Of a stretch of DNA of 64,000 nucleotides, positions 49,541-57,365 are shown piece by piece. Under the pieces are notes generated by a model, which saw only the letters and a list, made by a program, of their open reading frames with translations, was not told the DNA's origin and searched no databases. Made by a program: the position numbers and the translations under genes. Origin of the DNA: DASZTV01 sp036267875 (lineage in GTDB: Bacteria > Actinomycetota > Actinomycetes > JAFAQI01); NCBI GenBank assembly GCA_036267875.1, contig DATAVE010000160.1, forward strand, positions 1-64,000, read 5' to 3'. The stretch's first letter is position 1. Every line of letters begins with the position of its first letter.

Positions 49541-50938
49541 CTAGGTGATCGGCGTCTTGGTGAAGACCCGGCGACCATCCGCCGTGATGACCGAGGCGAC
49601 GGTGTGGGTCGGACCGTTGCGGTCGTACACCACTGTGCTGGCCTCTTCCATGCCTGCGGTTGGGTCCTCCGGCGAGCCGACCGGGCGCGCGTCGTGGTCG
49701 ACCTGGTTGTTGCAGTCGATGTAGCGGAACCGCTCCGGCGGCTGCGAGCCGTAGATGCCGAAGGCGTGCTTCGTCGCGCATCCGCCGTTGGCGTGGATCA
49801 ACCCGTTGCCGCCCTCGCGAACCAGCGGAACCATCGCCGCGATCGCATGCCCGGAGGAGTTGGCAATCGCCGCGCCGGCGAAGCCAAGGCCGCCCGTCAC
49901 GGTCAGCGGCCGGTCGAGATCGATGCCGAGCTCGGCGGCCGACATCTGCACGATCGACGGGAAGCAGGCGTACAGGTCTATGTGCTCGATCTGCGCGATG
50001 TCCAGGCCGGACTCCTCGAGTGCGGTCTTGCCCGCGGCCGCGAGGGCGGGCACCCCGTGCAGCAGCCGTCGTTGCGCAACCGTCCAGGTCTCGTGGCTCG
50101 TCGTACACACCTGGGGGAACACCATGCGATCAGCAGCGATGCCCGCGGCTCGTGCGGCGGAGACGCTGCACAGCAGCAGCGCCGAGGCCATGTCGACCTG
50201 GTTGTTGGCGACCATGCACTTCGTGTACGGAAAGGAGATCATCCGGTTGTCGGGCGTGGCCTCACGAATGGTCGCGGCGTCGTACGGCCGTCGGTCCCAT
50301 GCGTACGGGTTTGCGACGGCGATGTCGTTGAAGCGTGACCACAGCGCCGAGATCCGGTCGCGATGCTCGCCGACCGTCGTCGCCATCGCACGTCGCATGC
50401 TGTCCTCGAACAACGCGTAGAACGTGACCGGGCCACCAAGCTCGAGGGTCTCGACCACCACCTCGTCGGGGATGTCGCCGACTCGCTCGGGGATGCCCGT
50501 GCCGGGATCGCGGCACCACTGCGCCTCTTGGCCGGCGCGCTCCAGTCGCTGCCGGGATGATCGCGCTTCACCGCCGACGATGAGTGCGACGTCGAGCTCG
50601 CCGTTGGCGATCCGTTGTGAGGCGAGTGAGACGAGCTCCTGCGGTGAGGTGCCGCTCAAGAACGTCAGGCAGGTCACGGCATCGGGCGAGCCGATCTGCT
50701 GGCCGATCACCTGTCCGGGGTTCGCGTAGCCCCAGAAGCCGCCGACCACGCCGATCCAGTCGACCTTGGCGAGCAGCGCAGGAACGCCGGTGTCGTCAGC
50801 TGCTGCGCGCGCCGCATCGACCATGAGCTCGATCGGACCGCGCAGATCCGCAGCGTCCATCGAGGCATCTGGTCGTTGGATCGTCTGGGCGGCGCCAACT
50901 ATTGCCGGCGTCGCTGCGTCGACGGGACCCCCGTTCAC
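49541..50938 (-). CDS. Thiolase-like protein type 1 (TLP1)
   Basis: 465 residues, GTG start. Thiolase fold throughout, with the C-terminal extra domain seen in thiolase-like protein type 1 (about 385-465; GPTHTVASVITADGRRVFTK). At the position of the nucleophilic cysteine the sequence is LSGTSPQE, so the active-site Cys of a normal thiolase (C-x-S-G) is missing, while a NGGCATKHAFGIYG segment remains near residue 378. TLP1 proteins in mycobacteria lack standard thiolase activity and may bind lipids or CoA. A similar non-classical role is likely here. Confidence 0.85.
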   Translation of the reverse strand: MNGGPVDAATPAIVGAAQTIQRPDASMDAADLRGPIELMVDAARAAADDTGVPALLAKVDWIGVVGGFWGYANPGQVIGQQIGSPDAVTCLTFLSGTSPQELVSLASQRIANGELDVALIVGGEARSSRQRLERAGQEAQWCRDPGTGIPERVGDIPDEVVVETLELGGPVTFYALFEDSMRRAMATTVGEHRDRISALWSRFNDIAVANPYAWDRRPYDAATIREATPDNRMISFPYTKCMVANNQVDMASALLLCSVSAARAAGIAADRMVFPQVCTTSHETWTVAQRRLLHGVPALAAAGKTALEESGLDIAQIEHIDLYACFPSIVQMSAAELGIDLDRPLTVTGGLGFAGAAIANSSGHAIAAMVPLVREGGNGLIHANGGCATKHAFGIYGSQPPERFRYIDCNNQVDHDARPVGSPEDPTAGMEEASTVVYDRNGPTHTVASVITADGRRVFTKTPIT

Positions 50939-50947
50939 CTGACAACA

Positions 50948-51066
50948 GTCTCATTTCGCGTGCCTGCGACTTGATTGCGGTAGGTATGGCCCGAAATGCC
51001 CACGTGGAAATGAGACGTAAGGCTGATGAACCGCGCTGGCTCCTGCACGTCTAATGAGACGTAGGG
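50948..51066. repeat. Three copies of an AATGAGAC motif
   Basis: GTCTCATTT (50948-50956, inverted), AATGAGACGTAAGG (51009-51022) and AATGAGACGTAGGG (51053-51066) lie in the 200 bp divergent region before the electron-transfer operon. The two direct copies are 44 bp apart, about four helical turns. They may be binding sites for one regulator. Confidence 0.4.
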
Positions 51067-51138
51067 ATCGCTGCGACTCACAGGTAGCTCACAGCGACGG
51101 TTAAGGCCAGAATCAGTGGCCGCGATCAGAGTGGAGAC

Positions 51139-51648
51139 ATGGACGCGACGAGCCGGGCGATTGCCGCCGCGCAACGTGACCGAGTGCGTCGCCGGGTGCG
51201 GCGAATCACCGCTGTCACCGGCGTCGGTGCTGCGCTCGGCACCGGCGCGATCGTGGTTGCGTTGGACGTCCCGGCCGCTAGCTCGGCCGCGGCCGACACC
51301 GGTACGACGGTGTCGTCCACGACTCCGACGACGACCTCGACGACCTCGACGACACCCCCGCAGTCGCTGACGAGCACCAAGAGCGCCGGCCACGTGCGCC
51401 ACAAGAAGACGACGCAGAAGGCGGTCGGGTCCTCGTCGACGCCATCGAGCGCCGGCACGTCGACGACAACGACAGTCACGAGTCCGACGGCGAAGCCGAC
51501 TCACAAGACGACGACGAGCACCCCGACGACTGCCCCGGCGGTTGTTTCCACGCCGACGCCTGTGACGACTACGACGGTCACGACGCCGACCCAGCCGACG
51601 TACACCTATCCGCAGCAGCCGACCGGTGGCACGAGCGGCGGCAGCTGA
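51139..51648 (+). CDS. Thr-rich membrane-anchored protein
   Basis: 169 residues: a basic cytosolic N-terminus, one transmembrane or signal helix (ITAVTGVGAALGTGAIVVAL) and a long Thr/Ser/Pro/Lys-rich extracytoplasmic tail with few hydrophobic residues (about 50-169). No folded domain is apparent. The gene heads the ApbE operon, a place usually held by an FMN-binding-domain protein whose N-terminus looks similar. It could be a truncated or reduced form that has lost its flavin domain, or a flexible wall-spanning tether. It overlaps apbE by 1 bp. Confidence 0.75.
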   Translation: MDATSRAIAAAQRDRVRRRVRRITAVTGVGAALGTGAIVVALDVPAASSAAADTGTTVSSTTPTTTSTTSTTPPQSLTSTKSAGHVRHKKTTQKAVGSSSTPSSAGTSTTTTVTSPTAKPTHKTTTSTPTTAPAVVSTPTPVTTTTVTTPTQPTYTYPQQPTGGTSGGS

Positions 51649-52622
51649 TGACCGCTCTGACTCCGACGCGGCGCGACCTGCATCGCGCCTACGCCGCGCA
51701 GCACGCCTACGGCATCGCGGACTGGCCAGCGCTGGGTACGACGGCACAGCTCGTCGTCACCGACGCATCCGCGTTGCACGACGCATGCGCCGCCGTCGAA
51801 CAGGTGCTGCTCGACATCGACCTAGCGGCGAGCAGGTTCCGGCCCGACTCCGAGCTGGCGTTGCTCAACGCTGCGAGCGGTGACTGGGTGCCGGTCAGCC
51901 CGCTGCTCGCGTGCGCGCTGCGGATTGCGATCGACGCTGCCGACTGGACCGACGGATTGGTCGATCCGACGGTCGGCGGCGTCCTCGTCGACCACGGCTA
52001 TGACAGAACCTTCACGGCGGTCGCGCCCGATGGTCCGCTGGTGATCGGCATCCGGGACGTGCCAGGCCGGGCTGCGATCGAGCTCGACGAAGACACGGGT
52101 CGGGCACGCGTCCGAGACGGTGCGATGGTCGACCTCGGCGCGACAGCCAAGGCACTGGCCGCCGACCTCGCGTCGACAGCGGCACTCGAGGTCGCCGGTG
52201 GTGGCGTGCTGGTCAGCCTTGGCGGGGACATCGGCGTCGGCGGTGACGCGCCGGACGGTGGTTGGCCGATCACGGTGACCGACCGCAGCGACTTGTCGCT
52301 GCCGGCGGACGACGGCACGACCGAGTACGTCGCGATCAGCGAGGGCGCGCTCGCCACGTCGAGCACCCGCGCCCGCAGGTGGCGTCGCGGCGGTCACGAG
52401 CTGCACCACCTCATCGACCCGCGTTCCGGTGGCCCGGCCAACGGCCCGTGGCGGACGGTCAGTGTCACGGCGAAGACGTGCACCCTCGCCAACACCGCGT
52501 CGACGGCGGCGATCATTGCTGGGCACGAGGCCGAGGGCTGGCTCAGTGCCCGCGGATTGGCCGCGCGCCTGGTCGCCCATGACGGCGCGGTTGTTCACGT
52601 CGGCGACTGGCCCGAATCATGA
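51648..52622 (+). CDS. apbE: FAD:protein FMN transferase
   Basis: 324 residues. ApbE attaches FMN from FAD to a threonine or serine of extracytoplasmic flavoproteins. Recognisable motifs: ASRFRPDSELALLN near the N-terminus, DLGATAKALAADLA, SLGGDIGVGG and HHLIDPRSGGPA, all typical of the family's FAD- and metal-binding site. No clear signal peptide is seen, so it may act inside before export or depend on an atypical signal. It is co-transcribed with a ferric-reductase-like membrane protein, which fits flavin-based transmembrane electron transfer. Confidence 0.92.
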   Translation: MTALTPTRRDLHRAYAAQHAYGIADWPALGTTAQLVVTDASALHDACAAVEQVLLDIDLAASRFRPDSELALLNAASGDWVPVSPLLACALRIAIDAADWTDGLVDPTVGGVLVDHGYDRTFTAVAPDGPLVIGIRDVPGRAAIELDEDTGRARVRDGAMVDLGATAKALAADLASTAALEVAGGGVLVSLGGDIGVGGDAPDGGWPITVTDRSDLSLPADDGTTEYVAISEGALATSSTRARRWRRGGHELHHLIDPRSGGPANGPWRTVSVTAKTCTLANTASTAAIIAGHEAEGWLSARGLAARLVAHDGAVVHVGDWPES

Positions 52623-53218
52623 CGACCCTGGCCGCATCGTTCACCTCCTCATCGCAGCTCTGGTATCTGACCCGCGCCACCGCGATCGTCGCGTTCGTCC
52701 TGATGACGGTTTCGTTCGGACTGGGGCTCGCATCTACGCAGCGGCTCCGGGAGATGCGCTACTGGCCGCGGTTCGCGACGCAGCACCTGCACCGAAACGT
52801 CGCGCTGCTCGCCCTTGGCTTCACGCTGCTGCACATCGTGACGACCATGATCGACACCTTCGTCCACGTCGGCTGGTGGTCGGTGGCGGTGCCGTTCGTG
52901 TCGCACTACCGAACCCTCGGGATGGCGATGGGCACGTTGTCCTTCGACGCCGTCGTACTCGTCATCGTGACCAGCCTGCTTCGCGATCGGCTCTCGCTGC
53001 GCACCTGGCGGGTCATCCACTGGACGACGTACGCGCTCTGGCCGCTTGCGTTCGGGCATTTCCTGCTCACCGGTACCGATGCGGCTCACGGCCGGTGGGG
53101 TCTCTACCTCGCGCTCGGCTCGCTCGGCGTGCTCTCGGTCGCGACTGCCGCGCGCTGGCTGACCAGTGAGCGACGCAACTCACTCACCGCCGTACCTCGC
53201 GTGGCAGGCGCTCGATGA
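52619..53218 (+). CDS. Ferric-reductase-like transmembrane b-type cytochrome
   Basis: 199 residues, about six membrane helices. Histidines in the helices (QHLHRNVALL, LLHIVTTM, VIHWTTYAL, FGHFLLTGT) are spaced as in the ferric reductase / NOX / MsrQ haem-binding bundle. It probably moves electrons across the membrane between the NuoF/ferredoxin proteins and an external flavin acceptor. Overlaps apbE and the NuoF-like gene by 4 bp each. Confidence 0.88.
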   Translation: MTTLAASFTSSSQLWYLTRATAIVAFVLMTVSFGLGLASTQRLREMRYWPRFATQHLHRNVALLALGFTLLHIVTTMIDTFVHVGWWSVAVPFVSHYRTLGMAMGTLSFDAVVLVIVTSLLRDRLSLRTWRVIHWTTYALWPLAFGHFLLTGTDAAHGRWGLYLALGSLGVLSVATAARWLTSERRNSLTAVPRVAGAR

Positions 53219-54495
53219 CCGTGGCGATCGAAGAGCCTCGGACGACGTCGGGCTCGTCTGGTCGGCTGCTGTCCGGGTTGACGACAGACAGCTCGGTCGG
53301 CCTCGCGCGCCACCACGAAGTCTGGGGTCCGCTGCCTGGGCTTCGTGCTACTGCGCTGATCGATGAGATCGAATCGGCCGGGCTGCTCGGCCGTGGTGGT
53401 GCCGGCTTCCCGGTCGCGCGCAAGCTGTCGGCCGTTGCGGCGGGGAAGGGTCCGGCGGTCGTTGTCGCCAACGGCTGCGAGGGCGAGCCGGCCAGCGCGA
53501 AGGACACCATGTTGCTGGCGCGGGTCCCGCACCTGGTGCTCGACGGCATTCAGCTCGCCGCTCGCGCGGTCGGCGCGGATCGCGCCTACCTGGCCGTGCA
53601 CTCCGGCTCGTCGGCCATTCCCTATCTGCGTGCCGCTCTTGCCGAGCGTGGCCGCGAGGCGGTTGGCGTGACGCTCGGGCCCCTTCCGCGGCGGTACGTC
53701 GCAAGTGAGGAGTCAGCGATCGTCAGCTGGCTCAATGGTGGCGATGCCCTGCCGGCGTATACGCCGCCGCGACCGTTCGAGCGCGGGGTCAATCGTCGCC
53801 CGACGCTGATCAGCAACGTCGAGTCGCTCGCCCAGCTCGCGACGATCGCGCGGTACGGCGCCGAGTGGTACCGCGGCATCGGCGACCGCTGGGAGCCGGG
53901 CACGATGCTGGTCACCGTCAGCGGACACCGTGTAGATGGACGCAGCGTCGAGCGGCGCGTTGCGGAGGTGGCGACCGGTACGACGATCGGCCGCATCTTC
54001 ACCGCCGCAGGTCTGTCGCTTCGCGGCTCGGACGCGGTGCTGGTCGGCGGCTACTTCGGCAGCTGGCTGCCGGCGGCGCAGGCCGCGCGACTGCCGCTGA
54101 CTCATGCCGCGCTCCGCGGTGCAGGCGCAGCGCTTGGCGCCGGGGTGCTCGTAGCGCTGCCCCCGGGTAGCTGCGGGATCGCCGAGACCGCGCGAGTCGC
54201 GTCATACCTTGCCGCCAACAGCGCACGGCAGTGCGGGCCATGCCTCAACGGGCTGCCTGCGATCGCGGGTGCGATGAACGCGCTCGCCGCCGGTGCGTGG
54301 GACGACCGGACCTGGCCGGCACTGAGTCGATGGCTCGACGTCGTACCTGGGCGGGGAGCATGCCGGCATCCCGACGGTGCGGTGCGGCTCGTCGCAAGCG
54401 CGTTGTCGACCTTCGCCGCCGACGTCGAACGGCATCGGGACGGCCAGCCGTGTGACGGCATCACGGCGGTGCCGTTCCTACCGGTGCCGCGATGA
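53215..54495 (+). CDS. NuoF-like NADH dehydrogenase flavoprotein
   Basis: 426 residues similar to the 51 kDa (NuoF/HoxF) subunit. FMN/NADH site GLLGRGGAGFPVARKL near residue 58, ANGCEGEPASAKD near 85, SNVESLAQLA near 202, SLBB-like middle and a C-terminal Fe-S region. In NuoF the cluster uses C-G-x-C-x-P-C plus a later Cys. Here SARQCGPC supplies only two in the first group (C340, C343), with Ala at the first position, and C383 in GRGACRHPDG. Three ligands suggest a 3Fe-4S or altered cluster. Probably oxidises NAD(P)H and feeds the ferredoxin and the membrane cytochrome. Confidence 0.87.
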   Translation: MTVAIEEPRTTSGSSGRLLSGLTTDSSVGLARHHEVWGPLPGLRATALIDEIESAGLLGRGGAGFPVARKLSAVAAGKGPAVVVANGCEGEPASAKDTMLLARVPHLVLDGIQLAARAVGADRAYLAVHSGSSAIPYLRAALAERGREAVGVTLGPLPRRYVASEESAIVSWLNGGDALPAYTPPRPFERGVNRRPTLISNVESLAQLATIARYGAEWYRGIGDRWEPGTMLVTVSGHRVDGRSVERRVAEVATGTTIGRIFTAAGLSLRGSDAVLVGGYFGSWLPAAQAARLPLTHAALRGAGAALGAGVLVALPPGSCGIAETARVASYLAANSARQCGPCLNGLPAIAGAMNALAAGAWDDRTWPALSRWLDVVPGRGACRHPDGAVRLVASALSTFAADVERHRDGQPCDGITAVPFLPVPR

Positions 54496-54498
54496 ACC

Positions 54499-54530
54499 CG
54501 GTGTCGAAGTGAACACGGTGTCGAAGTGAA
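54499..54530 (+). repeat. 15-bp tandem duplication at the ferredoxin start
   Basis: CGGTGTCGAAGTGAA occurs at 54499-54513 and 54516-54530 with a 2 bp gap. The second copy contains the GTG start of the ferredoxin gene. The duplication offers two GTG-containing frames and may reflect a recent slip. Confidence 0.6.
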
Positions 54531-54720
54531 GGTGGAGCTGAATCCCATCCTGTGCACTGCGCATGGGCTCTGCGCGGATCTGTTGCCCGAGCGGATCGCG
54601 CTCGATGAGTGGGGCTACCCGATTCTCGAGCCGGGCGAGCTGCCCGACGATGTCGTTGCGCACGCCCGCCGCGCGGCCCGCGCCTGCCCCACTCGCGCGT
54701 TGGTCCTGTCCCGCGGATAG
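54526..54720 (+). CDS. Small ferredoxin with CxxHxxC motif (3Fe-4S type)
   Basis: 64 residues from the GTG at 54526. Cluster ligands are C10, C16 and C54 in the pattern C-TAH-GL-C ... CPT. His13 occupies the place of the second cysteine of a 4Fe-4S motif. Actinobacterial ferredoxins with a variable residue there usually carry a 3Fe-4S (or His-modified) cluster and serve P450s or reductases. No P450 is in the window; the adjacent NuoF-like protein and membrane cytochrome are the likely partners. Confidence 0.88.
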   Translation: MKVELNPILCTAHGLCADLLPERIALDEWGYPILEPGELPDDVVAHARRAARACPTRALVLSRG

Positions 54721-54769
54721 GGGTCGATTTCGGCGTTTCGGCTGGGTCGCCGCGGGCTACCCTTCTCGC

Positions 54770-55597
54770 ATGCGTAGATGCTCCCTTCTTGCCTCAACTG
54801 TCGCCTCGGTTGGTGTTTGTGTGGCTCTCGCCGCAACCAGCGCACCGATTGCGGTGGCCAGCGGTGTGACGCAAGGAAGGCTCGTCAAGACCAGCGCCCA
54901 TGAGCTGCTGCCTACCCGCGGCGGGAGCGCGACCAGCCTCAACTGGGGCGGCTACGCCGTCACTCCGGCAAGCCACGACGTGACGGCGGTGACATCGACG
55001 TTCGTCGTACCGAAGGCAGGTCTGATCCTGCCGGGCTTTGCCGCGAGCTGGGCCGGCATCGGCGGCTACAACTCCTCAGACCTGATCCAGGCGGGGGTCA
55101 CCGAGAACTCGCTGCCGACGAACCCGATCAGCGGCCCGCAGTACGGCGCTTGGTACGAGATCCTTCCAGCCTCCGAGACGCCCGTCAGCAACTGCGCCGG
55201 CAACAGCGCGTGCACCGTCAAGCCGGGCGACTCGGTGACGGTCAACATCCACCAGACCTCGCCGGGTCAGTGGAACATCTCGATCGCCGACCCGACAGAA
55301 GGCTGGACGTTCGACAAGGCGCAGGCGTACGCGTCGACCGAGTCCTCCGCCGAATGGATCCTCGAGGCGCCGACGGTCATCGCGCAGACGATCCTCGCCG
55401 GCGTCGGCACGGCGCACTTCGGCCCGACCTCGACGTTTACCACGGCCAGTGGCGGCACCCAGACGATCGCGCAGGGCGACCCGACCTCGATCGCGCTGTC
55501 GCCCGGCCTGATCAACGAGGCGACCCCGTCCGCGCTCGCCGCAGACGGCCAGTCCTTCAACGTCTGCGCCTACGCCCAAAGCTGCGCCACCCCCTAA
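54770..55597 (+). CDS. Secreted G1-family (eqolisin-like) endopeptidase
   Basis: 275 residues from the ATG at 54770. Signal peptide (hydrophobic to about 27), propeptide-like segment, then a beta-sandwich matching peptidase family G1. NWGGYAVTP, SWAGIGGYNSSDLIQAG, YGAWYEILP and SSAEWILEAP are visible, with E195 the likely catalytic glutamate; the glutamine partner lies earlier in the fold. G1 enzymes are acid glutamic proteases first known from fungi and also found in bacteria. Two Cys pairs may form disulphides. It is divided from the convergent GMC gene by 43 bp containing a small hairpin. Confidence 0.85.
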   Translation: MRRCSLLASTVASVGVCVALAATSAPIAVASGVTQGRLVKTSAHELLPTRGGSATSLNWGGYAVTPASHDVTAVTSTFVVPKAGLILPGFAASWAGIGGYNSSDLIQAGVTENSLPTNPISGPQYGAWYEILPASETPVSNCAGNSACTVKPGDSVTVNIHQTSPGQWNISIADPTEGWTFDKAQAYASTESSAEWILEAPTVIAQTILAGVGTAHFGPTSTFTTASGGTQTIAQGDPTSIALSPGLINEATPSALAADGQSFNVCAYAQSCATP

Positions 55598-55614
55598 CCG
55601 GCCACCCATCGTGA

Positions 55615-55637
55615 CCAAGCAATGTCACATTGCCTGG
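55615..55637. terminator. Small hairpin between convergent genes
   Basis: CCAAGCAATG-TCA-CATTGCCTGG: nine base pairs with one mismatch and a 3 nt loop, lying between the stops at 55597 (+) and 55641 (-). Weak candidate bidirectional terminator without a U-tract. Confidence 0.4.
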
Positions 55638-55640
55638 GCG

Positions 55641-57365
55641 TCAGCCTTCGGAGGCTGTGCCGGCGAGATGGCGAGCCATCCTCAGCACTACCGCCATGAT
55701 CGTCAGAGTTGGGTTATTCGCTCCGGCGGTGGCGAAGACGCCGCCGTCGTGCACGTAGACGTTTTCGGTGGTGTGCACCCGGCCCCATTCATCGACTACT
55801 GAGGTCCTCTCGTCGGTGCCCATCTGCATCCCGCCGAGGACGTGCCGGGTCAGCGGCAGCGAGGCGGTGGCGCCCATGAGCGGCGTGTTCGCCGGGACGG
55901 CGGCGGACACCGTCGCTCCGGCCGCCTTCAGGACTGCGGTGATGAACGGGATGTAGAACTCCTGCGCCACCGTTTCGTGCTTGCCGGGCGCGTAGGTGAT
56001 TCGCGGTACGGGGAAGCCGTGCCGGTCCTTCACCTTCGGGTCGAGGGTGACGTTGTTCGACAGGTACGGCAGGTCGTGGCCGAGCATCTGGATGCCGGCG
56101 ATCCGGTCGCGCAGCAGGGAGGTGCGCATCAGCTCCTTGAAGGTCCGGCCGAAGGGCTGTTCGGGCAAGACCGCGCTGAGGATGTACTGGTAGAACTGCG
56201 CCTCCGCAAGCACCTCCTCGCTGCCGCCGAGCTCGCACAGCCCGCCGCGGATGTAGGGCAGACCCTGCAGCTTCGCGAACGCCTTCGCGCCGATGAAGTC
56301 CGGGTCGGCGAAGTCCTCGAGGCAGTGCGTCTCGGCGCCCCAGCTCTTGTAGGCGTGCAGCCGCTCGTCGAGGAACAACCCGAAGCCCGACGTGAAGTAG
56401 TGGAACATCAGGCGCTTGCCGATCCGGTCATGCGGGTCGGGTAGCCCAGACATCAGCGCGAGCCGCGCGCTCTCGATGCCAGACGCCGCAAGGATCACGA
56501 CGTCTCCGCGCTCGACCCCGCGTCGGCCGTGCTGGTCGATCCACGCCAACCCCGTCGCGCGCCGACCCTTCATCTCGACCTTGTGCACCATCGTCTCCGA
56601 GCGCAGCTCGACGCGACCGGTCAGCAGAGCGCGGTGCAACAGGTCGAGGGCGCTGCCTCGCGCCGACGTCGGGCAGCCGTACGCGTCGCAGAACCCGCAG
56701 TTGTTGCAGATCGGTCGACCGTTGTACGGCTGCGAGTTGATCGCGTGCGGGAATGGATATGGGTGCATGCCCAGGGCCTTGGCGCCATCGGAAACGAGCT
56801 TGGACGCGCGTTGCGGCGGACCAGGCGGCATCGGGTAGCCCTTGTTCCGCGGCGCATGCTTGAGCACCGGGTCCTTCGGCATCGCGGCCATGTCGCCCTG
56901 GATGCCGATCGTCTCTTCGAGCTCGTCGTAGAGATGCGAGAGAGCGGAGTACTCGAACGGCCAGTCCGCGACGTCCGCACCTGGTTGCGGACCCAGCATC
57001 GACAGCTGCTTGAAGTCGATGTCCCAGAAGCGCGGCATGGCCGCGCCGTAGTGGATGGTGCCGCCGCCGACCGTGACCGGAAGCTCGTTGACCGGTCCGA
57101 CGTAGTAGCCGCTCTTCTGGCTGGCGCTGGTGCGGAAGGTGCGCGGGTACGCCGTCGGGTCCGGCTGCTCGAAGTTGCGGGTCAGCTTGAGGTTGTCGTT
57201 GGAGAAGACCGTCTTCGGCGGCCACTCCTTGCCGAGACCGGTGAAGTAGTTCGGGCCCTTCTCCAGCATGACGACGTGCCACCCGGCCTCGGCCAGAGTC
57301 ATCGCGGTCACGCTCGCGCCGGCACCTGAGCCGGCGATGACGGCTTTACGCATCGACTCAGCCAC
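55641..57365 (-). CDS. GMC-family flavin dehydrogenase
   Basis: 574-residue FAD oxidoreductase of the glucose-methanol-choline superfamily. N-terminal FAD motif AGSGAGASVTAMTLAEAG (about 11-28), GGGTIHYGAAMPR, the cysteine-rich insert CNNCGFCDAYGC typical of membrane-linked gluconate/alcohol/cholesterol-type dehydrogenases, and the C-terminal active site with RHVLGGMQMG and GANNPTLT. It oxidises an alcohol or sugar acid and passes electrons to a membrane acceptor. The small subunit is encoded just upstream with an 8 bp overlap. The substrate is not deducible. Confidence 0.92.
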   Translation of the reverse strand: MAESMRKAVIAGSGAGASVTAMTLAEAGWHVVMLEKGPNYFTGLGKEWPPKTVFSNDNLKLTRNFEQPDPTAYPRTFRTSASQKSGYYVGPVNELPVTVGGGTIHYGAAMPRFWDIDFKQLSMLGPQPGADVADWPFEYSALSHLYDELEETIGIQGDMAAMPKDPVLKHAPRNKGYPMPPGPPQRASKLVSDGAKALGMHPYPFPHAINSQPYNGRPICNNCGFCDAYGCPTSARGSALDLLHRALLTGRVELRSETMVHKVEMKGRRATGLAWIDQHGRRGVERGDVVILAASGIESARLALMSGLPDPHDRIGKRLMFHYFTSGFGLFLDERLHAYKSWGAETHCLEDFADPDFIGAKAFAKLQGLPYIRGGLCELGGSEEVLAEAQFYQYILSAVLPEQPFGRTFKELMRTSLLRDRIAGIQMLGHDLPYLSNNVTLDPKVKDRHGFPVPRITYAPGKHETVAQEFYIPFITAVLKAAGATVSAAVPANTPLMGATASLPLTRHVLGGMQMGTDERTSVVDEWGRVHTTENVYVHDGGVFATAGANNPTLTIMAVVLRMARHLAGTASEG

